64,000 nt of DNA from Candidatus Zixiibacteriota bacterium (lineage in GTDB: Bacteria; Zixibacteria; MSB-5A5; GN15; PGXB01): assembly GCA_016933695.1 (NCBI GenBank), contig JAFGAL010000001.1:124001-188000 (forward strand), written 5' to 3'. The notes beneath the pieces were generated by a model, which searched no databases, was not told where the DNA came from, and saw only the letters and a program-made list of their open reading frames with translations. Made by a program: the position numbers and the translations under genes. Below are positions 1 through 8,950 of this stretch, piece by piece (position 1 is the stretch's first letter; each line of letters begins with the position of its first letter).

Positions 1-1434
1 CGGCTTCAGTTCCAGCGCCTTTTCGAATGACTCGATGGCCTGATCAAGACGTCCGTACCGCATGAAAATTTCGCCGCGCGAATCGTAGGGATTGGGTTCA
101 TCGGGCACCAGGGCGATGTACTGGTTCAGGGCGAACACCGCCTGTTCAAAATCACCGTGCAGCTGATAGGAATACGCCAGCTGATTGTAGGCCTGTTTAT
201 AGAGCGGATCGATCTCGATCGCCTTTTTCAAGAATTCAACCGACTTGTCAAAATGGTACTGCTGGTACTCGTAGATCCCCAGCCACAACCAGGCTTCTTT
301 CTCATCGGGGTACCGTTTGACCAGCGTCCGTAAAATTTCAACCGCCTCCTCCGGCCGCTCATCATACCAGGCGACCCGGCTGAAAATGTACAGCTGTTCT
401 TTTACCGTGGCCTTTTCGGCATATTTCCGGGCCAGGTCAATCATTTCTCGACGGGAATGATACATCCGCAATTCCGACAGATAGTAATATGCCATGGCAA
501 AGGACGAATCGAACTCGATGGCTTTGGTGAAGCTGGTGGCGGCTTCATCCAGAAACATTTTGGCTTTGTACTCCAGCCCCTCCAGATAATGCCGATACGC
601 ATCCGAAGAATGCGTGGTAATATCGGCCACGCTTCGGTCGGGCTCTCGTCGCGCCACCTCCGGCAATGACAGGTCATTGCGGATGTCGGCGGCCAGTTTA
701 TCGATTACTGTGAAGATGGATTCATCCGGTTCACCGGATACTCGTTGTGAAGATTCCACTTCGCCGCTTTCGACCTCGATCAACTGCGAGGTGATCTCCA
801 GATGCGGCGTGACCTGCAGAATCGAGCCGAAAATAATCCAGCGGGCGCCGGTCTGATCGGCAACCGCAAGGGCATCCGCTTTGCTGATGTGACGGGTTTC
901 CGCCTTATCCATCAGTTTCAGCACATCGTGCAGACGCTGGCTGGACAGAACACGAACATATTGCGATTCGGACAAATCGGTAATCAGTAGATTGGTGGCG
1001 ATTTCACCCAGACGGCCGGAATCGGATTCATCCGCGATATTATCGAAATACATTACTGCGAGGCTGTTGCGGGCGGCGATCGCTTCCAGGTCGGGTTGAA
1101 TCTGTATATTCCAGGGCTTGGCCAAAAGGATGACCAGTATCACCGCCACCGCGACTGTGGCGGGAATGGCGGATTGCCACCAGCGGCGAAGGGGCGTTAT
1201 ATTTTCCGATACGTTGTCGTTTTCCTCCGGGCCGGCCAGAGTACCGATGGTATCGCGGACGTCGTGGTCATTACGCAATAGTCTGCCGGCCAGCTGGAAT
1301 TTTCGGGCGCGGGCATTACAGGACTCGCATTCCAGCAGATGGATTTCAAACTCCTCGCGCTCCTGATCGCCGAGCATCCCCAGCTCATACGCATAGAGCT
1401 TGTTGCCAAGACGTTTGTCGATGCAACCGCTCAT
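1..1434 (-). CDS. Membrane anti-sigma factor fused to TolB/FlgO-like and TPR domains (C-terminus outside window)
   Basis: The frame is open from ATG 1434 to the window edge, giving 478 codons, so it is absent from the ORF track. Residues about 1-45 carry a zinc-binding anti-sigma signature (HLLECESC, HxxxCxxC). One membrane segment follows near residues 85-107. After it comes a domain starting LAVMYFDNIADES that resembles the TolB-like/FlgO N-terminal domain often found next to TPRs. The rest is a series of TPR units (for example FDKSVEFLKKAIEIDP, LDQAIESFEKALELKP). The ATG overlaps the stop of the upstream ECF sigma gene as ATGA, which implies translational coupling. I infer that the cytoplasmic zinc finger holds the sigma factor while the periplasmic TPR part senses or scaffolds something. 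What it senses is unknown. Confidence 0.8.
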   Translation of the reverse strand, partial: MSGCIDKRLGNKLYAYELGMLGDQEREEFEIHLLECESCNARARKFQLAGRLLRNDHDVRDTIGTLAGPEENDNVSENITPLRRWWQSAIPATVAVAVILVILLAKPWNIQIQPDLEAIAARNSLAVMYFDNIADESDSGRLGEIATNLLITDLSESQYVRVLSSQRLHDVLKLMDKAETRHISKADALAVADQTGARWIIFGSILQVTPHLEITSQLIEVESGEVESSQRVSGEPDESIFTVIDKLAADIRNDLSLPEVARREPDRSVADITTHSSDAYRHYLEGLEYKAKMFLDEAATSFTKAIEFDSSFAMAYYYLSELRMYHSRREMIDLARKYAEKATVKEQLYIFSRVAWYDERPEEAVEILRTLVKRYPDEKEAWLWLGIYEYQQYHFDKSVEFLKKAIEIDPLYKQAYNQLAYSYQLHGDFEQAVFALNQYIALVPDEPNPYDSRGEIFMRYGRLDQAIESFEKALELKP

Positions 1435-1967
1435 TTAATATCTCCCTTCTCGAGGCAGATTTCCAGCATCGCACGGGCCCGGGAGAGCGTCACATACAGG
1501 TAGTTCGGGGTTAATCCGCATCGCCGGCAGATTTCCGTGGTGGAATACCCCTGATAATGCAGGTTGAGGATGCGTGCATGCTTGCTGTTGGCACCGCTGA
1601 TCTTGCGCAGACAATCCAGCAGTGCGGCTTTCAGTGCCGGATCAATCTCCCAGTCAGCCGCCGCAACCTCGCTTTCCGGCATTGGACCCTGTTTGCTCTT
1701 CCGTACCCGTTTCGACTTCAGATAGTCCAGGAACTTGTTATTCAACACCTTATAAGCCCACGCCGCGAAGCTTTTCTCGATAACGATATCGCGATACTTG
1801 TCGGCGATCGTTACCAGGGCGTCCTGTACAATCTCCTCGACATCCGAGTCGCTCGTTATTTTCTGTTGAAGAAACAGCCGAAAGCTTACAGTCAAATGAG
1901 TAAAAAGCCGCTCCTCGGCGATTTTATCCCCCTGACTGGCATCGGTGTAAAGCGCGTTAATGTCCAT
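1431..1967 (-). CDS. ECF-type sigma-70 family RNA polymerase sigma factor
   Basis: The product is about 178 residues. A sigma region 2 is visible (DVEEIVQDALVTIADKYRD, then FAAWAYKVLNNKFLDYLKSK, matching the region 2.2-2.4 pattern). A C-terminal region 4 helix-turn-helix follows (GYSTTEICRRCGLTPNYLYV, then LSRARAML). The spacing fits the small ECF class, which recruits core polymerase to a dedicated promoter set. I prefer the ATG at 1967; an in-frame TTG at 1985 would add six residues, and neither has a strong ribosome site. The stop overlaps the ATG of the anti-sigma/TPR gene by four bases (ATGA), so the pair forms a sigma/anti-sigma unit. The target promoters cannot be identified here. Confidence 0.9.
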   Translation of the reverse strand: MDINALYTDASQGDKIAEERLFTHLTVSFRLFLQQKITSDSDVEEIVQDALVTIADKYRDIVIEKSFAAWAYKVLNNKFLDYLKSKRVRKSKQGPMPESEVAAADWEIDPALKAALLDCLRKISGANSKHARILNLHYQGYSTTEICRRCGLTPNYLYVTLSRARAMLEICLEKGDIK

Positions 1968-2156
1968 AATCTCGCTAGTTCCCAATGGAATACACGATTA
2001 TAGGTAATCCATCGTCAAAAAGCAATCGTCTCTTTCGGGCTATTATTCACGTAAACCGATGCATCAGGCCGTTTTTACCTTTTTTGCCGTATTTTTGTAA
2101 GAAAGCCGTTTCGGATTCAACAGTTCGGGTAAAGAACATACCCTCTTCTTAATTAA

Positions 2157-2203
2157 TGGGCCTGAATATGATAACACGGCTTTGACTGACATCTTCAGGC
2201 CCA
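2157..2203. repeat. Inverted repeat, 10-bp arms
   Basis: TGGGCCTGAA at 2157-2166 is exactly complementary to TTCAGGCCCA at 2194-2203, with a 27-nt loop. It is the first of three hairpins in this intergenic stretch. Confidence 0.7.
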
Positions 2204-2263
2204 ACCCGTTAAGCTGACGTACTAACCTCACCAAAGCGTTTCGGAGAAGCACGATAATCCGTG

Positions 2264-2313
2264 AATGCCGCCGGTATATAAACGGCAGAGTCCCCCTTCG
2301 GTCCGGCGGCATT
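2264..2313. repeat. Inverted repeat, 11-bp arms
   Basis: AATGCCGCCGG at 2264-2274 pairs exactly with CCGGCGGCATT at 2303-2313. The loop itself contains a small CCCCCTTCGG turn. It lies immediately before the terminator-like hairpin. Confidence 0.7.
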
Positions 2314-2329
2314 TACGGTGTACATAACA

Positions 2330-2366
2330 CCGGGGAACAGCCTGATTGGCTGTTCCCCGGTTTTTA
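2330..2366 (+). terminator. Rho-independent terminator-like hairpin
   Basis: CCGGGGAACAG (2330-2340) pairs with CTGTTCCCCGG (2350-2360) around a 9-nt loop and is followed on the + strand by TTTTTAT. The hairpin also lies about 25 nt past the stop of the minus-strand permease gene, but the T-run is weak in that direction (GTGTTATGT). It may act mainly on a + strand transcript or work in both directions. Confidence 0.65.
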
Positions 2367-2385
2367 TGAAAAACCCTCGGGGCCG

Positions 2386-3609
2386 CTATTCGTACCGAAG
2401 GGCGTCGATAGGGTTGAGTGCGGCGGCCTTGCGGGCGGGGTAAAATCCGAAAAAGACTCCCACGATACCCGAAAACATAAAGGCGATAAAGACAATCTCG
2501 GAACTGATGACGGTATGCAGGTCGGTCATGTGATTCAAAACAAACGAGATCGCCAGCGACAGCAGAATCCCGATAAGGCCGCCGGACAGACTAAGGACCA
2601 TTGCCTCGGCCAGAAATTGGGTCAAGACGTCGCTTCCGCGTGCCCCGACTGAAAGCCGAATCCCGATTTCGCGGGTGCGTTCGGTGACCGAGACCAGCAT
2701 GATGTTCATGATACCGATCCCGCCCACGACCAGCGACACGGCCGCAATTGCGCCGAGAAGCATGGTCATGGTTTTCGAGGTCGAGGTGACCGCCTCGGTA
2801 ATTTCGGCCTGGTTGCGAATCGTAAAGTCGTCGTCCTCGCCCTCCTCGAGACGATGCGAAGCTCGCAGAATCTGGCGCATTTCCTCCTGTGCGTCCTCCA
2901 TCGATTCGGTGGTCAGGGCGCTGGCGTTGATCATATCCACGGATTGACGACTGCCTTTGAGTCGATAGTACACGGTGGTCGACGGCGCGAGAATGACATC
3001 GTCCTGGTCCTGCCCCATACCGCTTTGTCCCTTTTCCTGCAGGACACCGATCACCTCAAAGGGAATATTGCGGATGCGGATTCGTTCGCCGATCGGGTCC
3101 TGATCGGGAAACAACTCATCCGCAACGGTTTTGCCCAGAATGGCCACCTTCTTGCGCGATGAAATATCACGGTCGGTGAACAGGTCTCCCGCGGCCAATT
3201 TCCAGTTTCTGATTTCGAAATAGTCGGTGGACACACCGTATATCTCGGTGAACCAGTTATTGCCGCCGCCGATCACCTGTCCGCCGGAACGAACCACGGG
3301 CGAGGCACTGCTGACCAGGGTGGCTTCTTTTTTCAGTTTCTCGACGTCGTCGAACGTAAACCGGTTGAAACTCCCGGCACCACCCCGCACACCACCGCTA
3401 CTGGAACTTCCGGGAAACACCACGATGAGGTTGGTGCCGAGCGCATCGATACTTTGTTCGATCTGGACCTGGGAGCCGCGTCCCACCGCCACCATCACGA
3501 TCACGGCGCTGACGCCGATAATGATTCCCAGCGAAGTCAGCAGACTGCGCATGCGGTTTTTCAGAATACTCTTGAACGCCGCCTTGATAATATTCTTAAG
3601 TTGCATCAT
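2386..3609 (-). CDS. MacB-type ABC transporter permease (FtsX family)
   Basis: This 407-residue protein has the MacB/LolCE layout: an N-terminal membrane segment (LLTSLGIIIGVSAVIVMVAV, about residues 22-43), a large periplasmic domain (about 45-275) and three C-terminal membrane segments near 282-306, 333-358 and 370-392. The motif RTREIGIRLSVGAR before the third segment is typical of FtsX-like permeases. It follows the ATPase gene by six bases, and its ribosome site lies inside the ATPase end. With the ATPase and the MacA-like adaptor it should form an inner-membrane mechanotransmission pump that drives export through an outer-membrane channel. No TolC-like gene is in the window. The substrate is unknown; lipoprotein, siderophore, peptide or macrolide export are all possible in this family. 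Confidence 0.92.
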   Translation of the reverse strand: MMQLKNIIKAAFKSILKNRMRSLLTSLGIIIGVSAVIVMVAVGRGSQVQIEQSIDALGTNLIVVFPGSSSSGGVRGGAGSFNRFTFDDVEKLKKEATLVSSASPVVRSGGQVIGGGNNWFTEIYGVSTDYFEIRNWKLAAGDLFTDRDISSRKKVAILGKTVADELFPDQDPIGERIRIRNIPFEVIGVLQEKGQSGMGQDQDDVILAPSTTVYYRLKGSRQSVDMINASALTTESMEDAQEEMRQILRASHRLEEGEDDDFTIRNQAEITEAVTSTSKTMTMLLGAIAAVSLVVGGIGIMNIMLVSVTERTREIGIRLSVGARGSDVLTQFLAEAMVLSLSGGLIGILLSLAISFVLNHMTDLHTVISSEIVFIAFMFSGIVGVFFGFYPARKAAALNPIDALRYE

Positions 3610-3615
3610 GGTTCG

Positions 3616-4377
3616 TTACCCCTGTTTGACGGTCAGATAATCGCGGTCCTGCGGCATGGCCGCGAGATCATCCACGGCCCTGCGGCGGTTCATGACCGGA
3701 TTATCATCGATAATAACACCGTCGCGCATCGCCACCACGCGTTTGGCATACACGGCGATTTCCGGTTCATGGGTAACCAGAATGACCGTAATCCCCTGAT
3801 CGTTCAGTTCCTGAAACACGGTCAGGACGTCGATGGAACTGCGGCTGTCGAGATTTCCGGTCGGTTCGTCGGCCAGCACGATCGCGGGCCGGTTGACCAG
3901 CGCCCGGGCGATGGCCACGCGCTGTTGCTGGCCGCCGGAAAGCTGATTCGGTTCATGATCCAGCCGGTCTCCCAAACCGACTCGATTGAGTGCATCGATC
4001 GCCGCCTGATGCGGATCGGCAATGCGCCGGGTGCGATCGTAAAACAACGGCAGTTCGACATTCTCCAGCGCGGTGGTGCGCGCCAGCAAATTGAATCCCT
4101 GAAAGACAAATCCGATTTTCTGATTGCGGATATCGGCGTAGTCGTTCCGGGTCAAAGCATTCACCGGAGTGCCGTCGAGAATGTACTCCCCGGTGGTCGG
4201 TTCATCCAGGCAACCGATCAGATTCATCAACGTCGATTTACCCGATCCTGATGACCCCATGATGGCGACGAATTCACCGCTGTGCACCGTCATATCCACG
4301 CCGCGCAGAGCGTGCACCGAAATCTCACCCATTCGGTAGTTTTTGGTGATGTTTCGGAGTTCAATAATCTTTGGCAT
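3616..4377 (-). CDS. MacB/LolD-type ABC transporter ATPase
   Basis: This is a complete nucleotide-binding domain with Walker [10 protein letters not shown], signature [15 protein letters not shown], Walker [12 protein letters not shown] and the H-loop in VTHEPEIA. The Q-loop is in [11 protein letters not shown]. The family partners FtsX-like permeases; E. coli MacB is one fused chain, whereas here ATPase and permease are separate. I place the start at ATG 4377 ([14 protein letters not shown]). The track starts six codons upstream at a GTG with no better ribosome site. The gene sits between the adaptor and permease genes in one minus-strand operon. Confidence 0.93.
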   Translation of the reverse strand: MPKIIELRNITKNYRMGEISVHALRGVDMTVHSGEFVAIMGSSGSGKSTLMNLIGCLDEPTTGEYILDGTPVNALTRNDYADIRNQKIGFVFQGFNLLARTTALENVELPLFYDRTRRIADPHQAAIDALNRVGLGDRLDHEPNQLSGGQQQRVAIARALVNRPAIVLADEPTGNLDSRSSIDVLTVFQELNDQGITVILVTHEPEIAVYAKRVVAMRDGVIIDDNPVMNRRRAVDDLAAMPQDRDYLTVKQG

Positions 4378-4418
4378 AATCAGTCTCTTTTCCACAAGCG
4401 TATATCACGTGCGATCGA

Positions 4419-5714
4419 TTAAAATCCCGGAGGGCCGGAAGGCGGACCGCCGGATGATCTGCCTCCCATCAAGCCCCCCTGAGTTGCATTGGTTGCTTTC
4501 GTACTCGAGGTGCTACCGGTAACGGCGGTGACGATTTGCATCCCTTCGTCCAGAGAACGTGAACGGACGATCTCAGTGATACTACCGTCGGTCATACCGG
4601 TCAATACCGGTTCCATCGACAATTGCCCGTCGCTGTCAAGAAACCAGACCAGACTCATATTGGCGGGGCGTTTGTTGCCTGTTCCCGGCACCATCCCCGG
4701 TCGTTGCCCGCCCGGTGCGGTTGTTGCAGTCGAATCGGCATCGGCAAACGGCGGACGTTCCTGTTGACGTTTTTTCTGTACCGCCACCGACATGTCCTCA
4801 GTCGGCTGAATACGCAGGGCGGCATTGGGGACCAGAAGCACGTCGTTTTTCTGCTGGATGATAAAATCCACGGTGGCGGTCATGCCCGGCAGAAGCAGGC
4901 CCTCGTCGTTCGCCGCGTCGATCACCACGGTATAAGTCACGACATTGGACACGTTCTCGGGCTGGAGGCGAATCTGCGTGACTCTGCCGGTGAAGGTTTG
5001 ATCTGAATACGCGGGGACTTCGAAACGTGTCTCCTGTCCCACTTTGATATCACCGATATCACTTTCATCGACATCTGCCAGAATCTCCATGTGTGATAAA
5101 TCCTCGGCGATCAAAAACAAAGTCGGCGCCGACAGACTGGCCGCAACGGTTTGGCCCTCTTCGATATTTTTCTCGATAACGGTGCCGTCGATGGGCGAAT
5201 AGACGTAGGCATAATCGAGATTGCTTCGCGCCCGCGTCAGAGCGGCCTCGGCCGATTTTACCAATGCATTTTGCGCTTTCACGGCGATTTCCAGCGAAAG
5301 GTAATCGGCATCGGAAATCAGCCCCTTCTCATGCAGCTGTTCGCCCCGGGCGTAATCGGCCCGGGCCTGTTCCAGTTCGGCTTCGGCGCGTTCCACGCCC
5401 GCCTCGGCATCCAACAGCGAGGCTTTCAACAGGAATGTGTCAAGCACCGCCAGCAGTTGGCCTTTGGTGACGATATCATTGTAGTCTACAAAGACGCGAT
5501 CAATAATCCCGGAGACCTGGGTTCCGACATCCACGGTCGTAACCGGGCTGAGCGTGCCACTGCATGAAATGGTATTTTCCAGATCACCCCGAGTAACCAT
5601 TCCGAACTGCATCTGCGTCTTGCCGTTCCCATTGAATGCGCCGAAAATACCGTATGCCGCCCCGGCCAGCCCCACGATGATAACCGTCCAGATAAGAGAT
5701 TTCTTTCGTTTCAT
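4419..5714 (-). CDS. MacA-like periplasmic adaptor (HlyD/RND membrane fusion family)
   Basis: This 431-residue protein has an N-terminal membrane anchor (SLIWTVIIVGLAGAAYGIFG, residues about 6-25). The lipoyl-like motif is split in the usual way (VGTQVSGIIDRVFVDYNDIV ... YVYSPIDGTVIEKNIEEGQTV) around an alpha-helical hairpin rich in Glu, Ala and Arg (about residues 98-165). A beta-barrel domain follows. The C-terminus is unusually Gly, Ser and Pro rich (GRSSGGPPSGPPGF), unlike typical MacA. It is the first gene of the adaptor-ATPase-permease operon and should bridge the permease to an outer-membrane exit duct. Confidence 0.92.
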   Translation of the reverse strand: MKRKKSLIWTVIIVGLAGAAYGIFGAFNGNGKTQMQFGMVTRGDLENTISCSGTLSPVTTVDVGTQVSGIIDRVFVDYNDIVTKGQLLAVLDTFLLKASLLDAEAGVERAEAELEQARADYARGEQLHEKGLISDADYLSLEIAVKAQNALVKSAEAALTRARSNLDYAYVYSPIDGTVIEKNIEEGQTVAASLSAPTLFLIAEDLSHMEILADVDESDIGDIKVGQETRFEVPAYSDQTFTGRVTQIRLQPENVSNVVTYTVVIDAANDEGLLLPGMTATVDFIIQQKNDVLLVPNAALRIQPTEDMSVAVQKKRQQERPPFADADSTATTAPGGQRPGMVPGTGNKRPANMSLVWFLDSDGQLSMEPVLTGMTDGSITEIVRSRSLDEGMQIVTAVTGSTSSTKATNATQGGLMGGRSSGGPPSGPPGF

Positions 5715-5900
5715 GACTTCATTGCTCCCCGTATATGCACGGTGCTGGTATTCGTTTTCATGGTCTATGACAATCGGGGGGGTGTGCAGGACTAATTAAA
5801 TTTACCGCCGTCGTTCCAATACCAAGCCGCTCTTGACTTTCGGTTGAAACCTGTGTATGATGTCATATCTGATTATTTCAAACCAATCATGGGAGGCGTT

Positions 5901-7052
5901 ATGTCTACAACCGCCAAAATACTGGCTATTCTTTTGTCGTGCATTGCCCTGTCTGTCATGAGCTGTTCCGATGATTCCGGAACCAATGCGTCGAATCAAC
6001 CACAAACCGTCAGTGGCACGATCGGCCCGACCGGAGGGACTCTCGAAATACCGGGCGTGATTACGCTGGACGTGCCGGTCGGAGCATTGTCAGTTGAGAC
6101 CGATTTCGTCATTACCCGCAATGATTCTCCGCCCGATCCCGACGGAATGCTCGGGCCGGTCTCATCGGATTTTACTATCGAACCAGCGGGAACCGATTTC
6201 AGCGTTTCGGCGGAGATCACGCTGGCATACGATCCCGCGGATATGGGAGGCGGGCAGGAGCATGAAATCATGCTGTATACGCACGATGGCACCTCATGGA
6301 CTGAGTTAACCACCCAGAGAGACACCGCCGCCAATGCGGCCTCGGCCGAAATCGACCACCTATCGGATTTCTGCGCCATGGTTGATACATCACTGGTGTT
6401 GCAGGGTGACGTGTACGCCAAGCTGGTTGTCGCCAAGACAATGTATTTTACCGACATGGGCGGTACGGGGTTTGTCTATTCGACCGATCGTGCCATAGCC
6501 TTGTTCGACAGCGCCTATGCGCCATGTGTTCCGGTTCTCCCGATACATAATGTTACGGTCAGTTGTGACGGCAATGCGTTGGAATGGGATGGTGATCTCG
6601 TACAATATGTGTATCCACCGGTCGACAATCCCTACCCGATATCGTTTTTGGATCCGGATGCCTATTACCATTTCGTCGTTACGCCAGGATCGGGCGTGGC
6701 CGCTCTGGAGGATTCCATTTTGTTTCCAATACAAACACCCTATATCACCAGCCCGAGCAATGGGGCATCGGTGCCGGGTTCATCGGCTCTCACCGTGGAA
6801 TGGGAAGAAGGCGGAAGCGGGACGGTGGAGATCATTCTTATCACCAACGACGGCGATTCGGCGTTTTTCGCGGAAACCGACAACGACGGGACGTATACGA
6901 TTTCACCGGTTGACATGGATCAGCTTTCATCCGGAACGTATGCCATGATTCTCAATCACTACAACAAGAAAAATATCTCGGCGACCGGATATGATCCGCG
7001 GGGATTCATCGCGGCGCGGGTCATGAACACGATCTCGATAATCGTTCAGTAA
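5901..7052 (+). CDS. Secreted lipoprotein with ZU5-like domain
   Basis: The ORF track begins at a TTG (5844), but a strong ribosome site (GGGAGG) precedes ATG 5901, and from there a lipoprotein signal peptide reads cleanly with lipobox LSVMSC. Residues about 35-130 resemble a ZU5-type domain: GTIGPTGGTLEIPG then LDVPVGALSV, the familiar gly-gly-threonine and P-x-G-A-L pattern, ending in a statement-like TSWTEL strand. The rest (about 260 residues) is beta-rich and not recognised; it includes a possible Ig or fibronectin-like repeat near PYITSPSNGASVPG. It is transcribed divergently from the efflux operon and ends at a strong convergent terminator. It is probably displayed on the outer membrane; its function is unknown. 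Confidence 0.75.
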   Translation: MSTTAKILAILLSCIALSVMSCSDDSGTNASNQPQTVSGTIGPTGGTLEIPGVITLDVPVGALSVETDFVITRNDSPPDPDGMLGPVSSDFTIEPAGTDFSVSAEITLAYDPADMGGGQEHEIMLYTHDGTSWTELTTQRDTAANAASAEIDHLSDFCAMVDTSLVLQGDVYAKLVVAKTMYFTDMGGTGFVYSTDRAIALFDSAYAPCVPVLPIHNVTVSCDGNALEWDGDLVQYVYPPVDNPYPISFLDPDAYYHFVVTPGSGVAALEDSILFPIQTPYITSPSNGASVPGSSALTVEWEEGGSGTVEIILITNDGDSAFFAETDNDGTYTISPVDMDQLSSGTYAMILNHYNKKNISATGYDPRGFIAARVMNTISIIVQ

Positions 7053-7068
7053 AAAAAGTATATCGAAC

Positions 7069-7100
7069 AAAGCGGGAGACTATGGTCTCCCGCTTTATTT
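7069..7100 (+). terminator. Convergent (bidirectional) terminator
   Basis: AAAGCGGGAGAC (7069-7080) pairs exactly with GTCTCCCGCTTT (7085-7096) around TATG and is followed by ATTTAT. It sits between the + strand lipoprotein gene and the end of the minus-strand gene at 7102, so it can serve both. Confidence 0.85.
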
Positions 7101-7101
7101 A

Positions 7102-8946
7102 TCACGCCTGCGCCCCTGAGGAGGCGGCCATATCGACACCGAAAAAGAGGCATTCCAGATCCTGCGCCAGATTGTCGAGATCGGCCAAAAATGCCGCCTT
7201 CTGTTTTATGGAAAACTGCTCGGCCAGTTTACGATAATACGCGATGCCGTTAACCAGATTATCCCGAAAGGTCAGCAGGTCTTTGGTGGTCCGCTCGATA
7301 AGACCCATCGAGGATTTCTCGATATCACGGCGAAGGTATTCGACGTATAGCCGCAATTCGGTAATAAAAACATGGGGCCGTTTCTCGGGAATCGGCAGGG
7401 AATCGCGACCGTAGATGAAACTGACCAGTTTCTCGAAACTGATCGGCCCGCTGAAATTAACAATATTCGGTCCGCAACACACCGCGGGGTTGGCATTGCC
7501 GTTGATTCCGTTTTTAATCAGTGCCCCGCCGGCCAGATCACAACAGATGCACGATTTGCTCAGGACAATGTTGCGTTGCAGAATTTGTTGCGTGGGTGAC
7601 AAGCCGTTTTCCGACAGTCGCCTGATTTTCATCATCTGATACTGGTGCGAAGCGCGGCAAATCGGGACACTGGAGAATTCGGTGTCCATTCCCAGATATC
7701 CCTTGGCACAGGGACTTCCCGGCTGACCGCTGTGTATGCGCTGTCGTCGCACTTCCTCGCTGGCCGACGTGCGCAGAGTCCAGAAAGGAACACCCAGCGG
7801 TGAACAGTCACTGAGGATGACGTCGCGTTCCCCCGCCTCGGAAAGCTTACGCACATGGACTGAATCGACATTGGTCACCTCGGGAACGAGCAGAAACGGC
7901 GTGCCCCATCCAACTCCGGCAACATGATAATACGTCAACAGGAAATCATGCTCTTCGGGCACACCGACTCCTCCCTGCACCGTGATCGCAACATCATCGG
8001 GAAACGTCACATTGTGCCGTCCCGCTGCCGTGACGGCTTTGACGCACTCCTGTTGCATTTTACCGACCAGCTCGGACCGTTTCGAGCAAAACTCCTCGAG
8101 AATCGGCCCCATCAGCAGACCTTTGGTCGGAAACGCATGCCCGCCGCAATTCAATCCTGATTCGACACGGAACTCGGACACCCAGACTCCCCGCTTGGCC
8201 AGATAAGCGCCCTGAATCGCCGCCGAGCGAAAATCGCTGACTTTCAACACGACTTTCTTTTTGATTCTCCCCTGGGCATCGGGAAAGAAATCATCAAAGT
8301 GCGCGATGTACCCGTACAGGCGACGGTTGATTCCGGCCGAGAGTACAATCGACGAACGCAGGGTACTGTTGGCGTACCCCCGAAGTCCCGACATCGCCAG
8401 AGCGTATTCCGGCGGCAGGGGATTTCCATTGCGATAGGCATCGCGGTCGAGTGCGGTCATGATATTGACATCGATACTGCCGGGACATATCCGACGGCGA
8501 AGTTCATCCTGTTGCCGGGCCTTATGGTCGGGATCGGACGTTGTCAGCATCTGTTTATAGGAGAGCTTCAGCGCGCAGTCCGGGAGTAACTCGAAATACC
8601 GGGTAATATCGCTGTCGGGTTCGAATGGTTCGGTCCGGAGTTTCTGCATCTGTTTGGTCACCAGTCGATCCAGAAGATTCAAATAGGCCGTAATGCGTCT
8701 GGCGCGATGATCCTCTTCACGAATGGGAATCTCCTCGTAGGGCAGATTGTTGCGTTCACAGTGCACGCGGCGCATTTGTTCGATCAGGATATCATCGCCG
8801 ATGGATACCACCGAGTCGATACCGAACCTGGCGACATGGAGCGGCGTGTCGATCGTGAAGCCGGTTCCCATCACAGGGATATAAAACGTATGCGGCTTGC
8901 CGCCGGTAAACGGCCATTGGGTTTGCATTGCATGACAATCCGGCAT
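7102..8946 (-). CDS. Conserved-looking 614-residue protein of unknown function with Cys clusters
   Basis: I do not recognise a named family. The N-terminus reads IPVMGTGFTIDTPLHVARFG and SVVSIGDDILIE, which suggests an alpha/beta-barrel enzyme. The middle contains VSEFRVESGLNCGGHAFPTKG and a Gly-rich ITVQGGVGVPEEHDFLLTYY stretch that recall FMN-dependent TIM-barrel proteins. Cysteines cluster near residues 485-520 (SKSCICCDLAGGAL, then PAVCCGPNI), plausible metal or Fe-S ligands. The C-terminus is helical. There is no signal peptide. The gene starts four bases after the TetR stop with its ribosome site (AGAAAGAGG) inside the TetR gene, so the two form an operon. I have the impression that similar proteins occur as uncharacterised genes in Bacteroidetes and related phyla, but could not check this. 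Confidence 0.75.
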   Translation of the reverse strand: MPDCHAMQTQWPFTGGKPHTFYIPVMGTGFTIDTPLHVARFGIDSVVSIGDDILIEQMRRVHCERNNLPYEEIPIREEDHRARRITAYLNLLDRLVTKQMQKLRTEPFEPDSDITRYFELLPDCALKLSYKQMLTTSDPDHKARQQDELRRRICPGSIDVNIMTALDRDAYRNGNPLPPEYALAMSGLRGYANSTLRSSIVLSAGINRRLYGYIAHFDDFFPDAQGRIKKKVVLKVSDFRSAAIQGAYLAKRGVWVSEFRVESGLNCGGHAFPTKGLLMGPILEEFCSKRSELVGKMQQECVKAVTAAGRHNVTFPDDVAITVQGGVGVPEEHDFLLTYYHVAGVGWGTPFLLVPEVTNVDSVHVRKLSEAGERDVILSDCSPLGVPFWTLRTSASEEVRRQRIHSGQPGSPCAKGYLGMDTEFSSVPICRASHQYQMMKIRRLSENGLSPTQQILQRNIVLSKSCICCDLAGGALIKNGINGNANPAVCCGPNIVNFSGPISFEKLVSFIYGRDSLPIPEKRPHVFITELRLYVEYLRRDIEKSSMGLIERTTKDLLTFRDNLVNGIAYYRKLAEQFSIKQKAAFLADLDNLAQDLECLFFGVDMAASSGAQA

Positions 8947-8950
8947 AAGA

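Larger units (their letters stand above)
1986..2385. other. Gene-free stretch with three successive inverted repeats
   Basis: There is no convincing protein gene between the ECF sigma gene and the end of the efflux permease. The listed 82-residue ORF at 2064-2312 has biased, unconserved-looking content. The stretch holds three separate perfect inverted repeats (2157-2203, 2264-2313 and 2330-2360). The last is followed by a T-run on the + strand. This would fit a small structured RNA on the + strand ending at the last hairpin, or a set of unrelated hairpins. Confidence 0.5.

Noticed and set aside
2064-2312. 82-residue minus-strand ORF between the sigma and permease genes
   Set aside because: It overlaps the three-hairpin stretch, has no ribosome site, and its content is unlike a protein.
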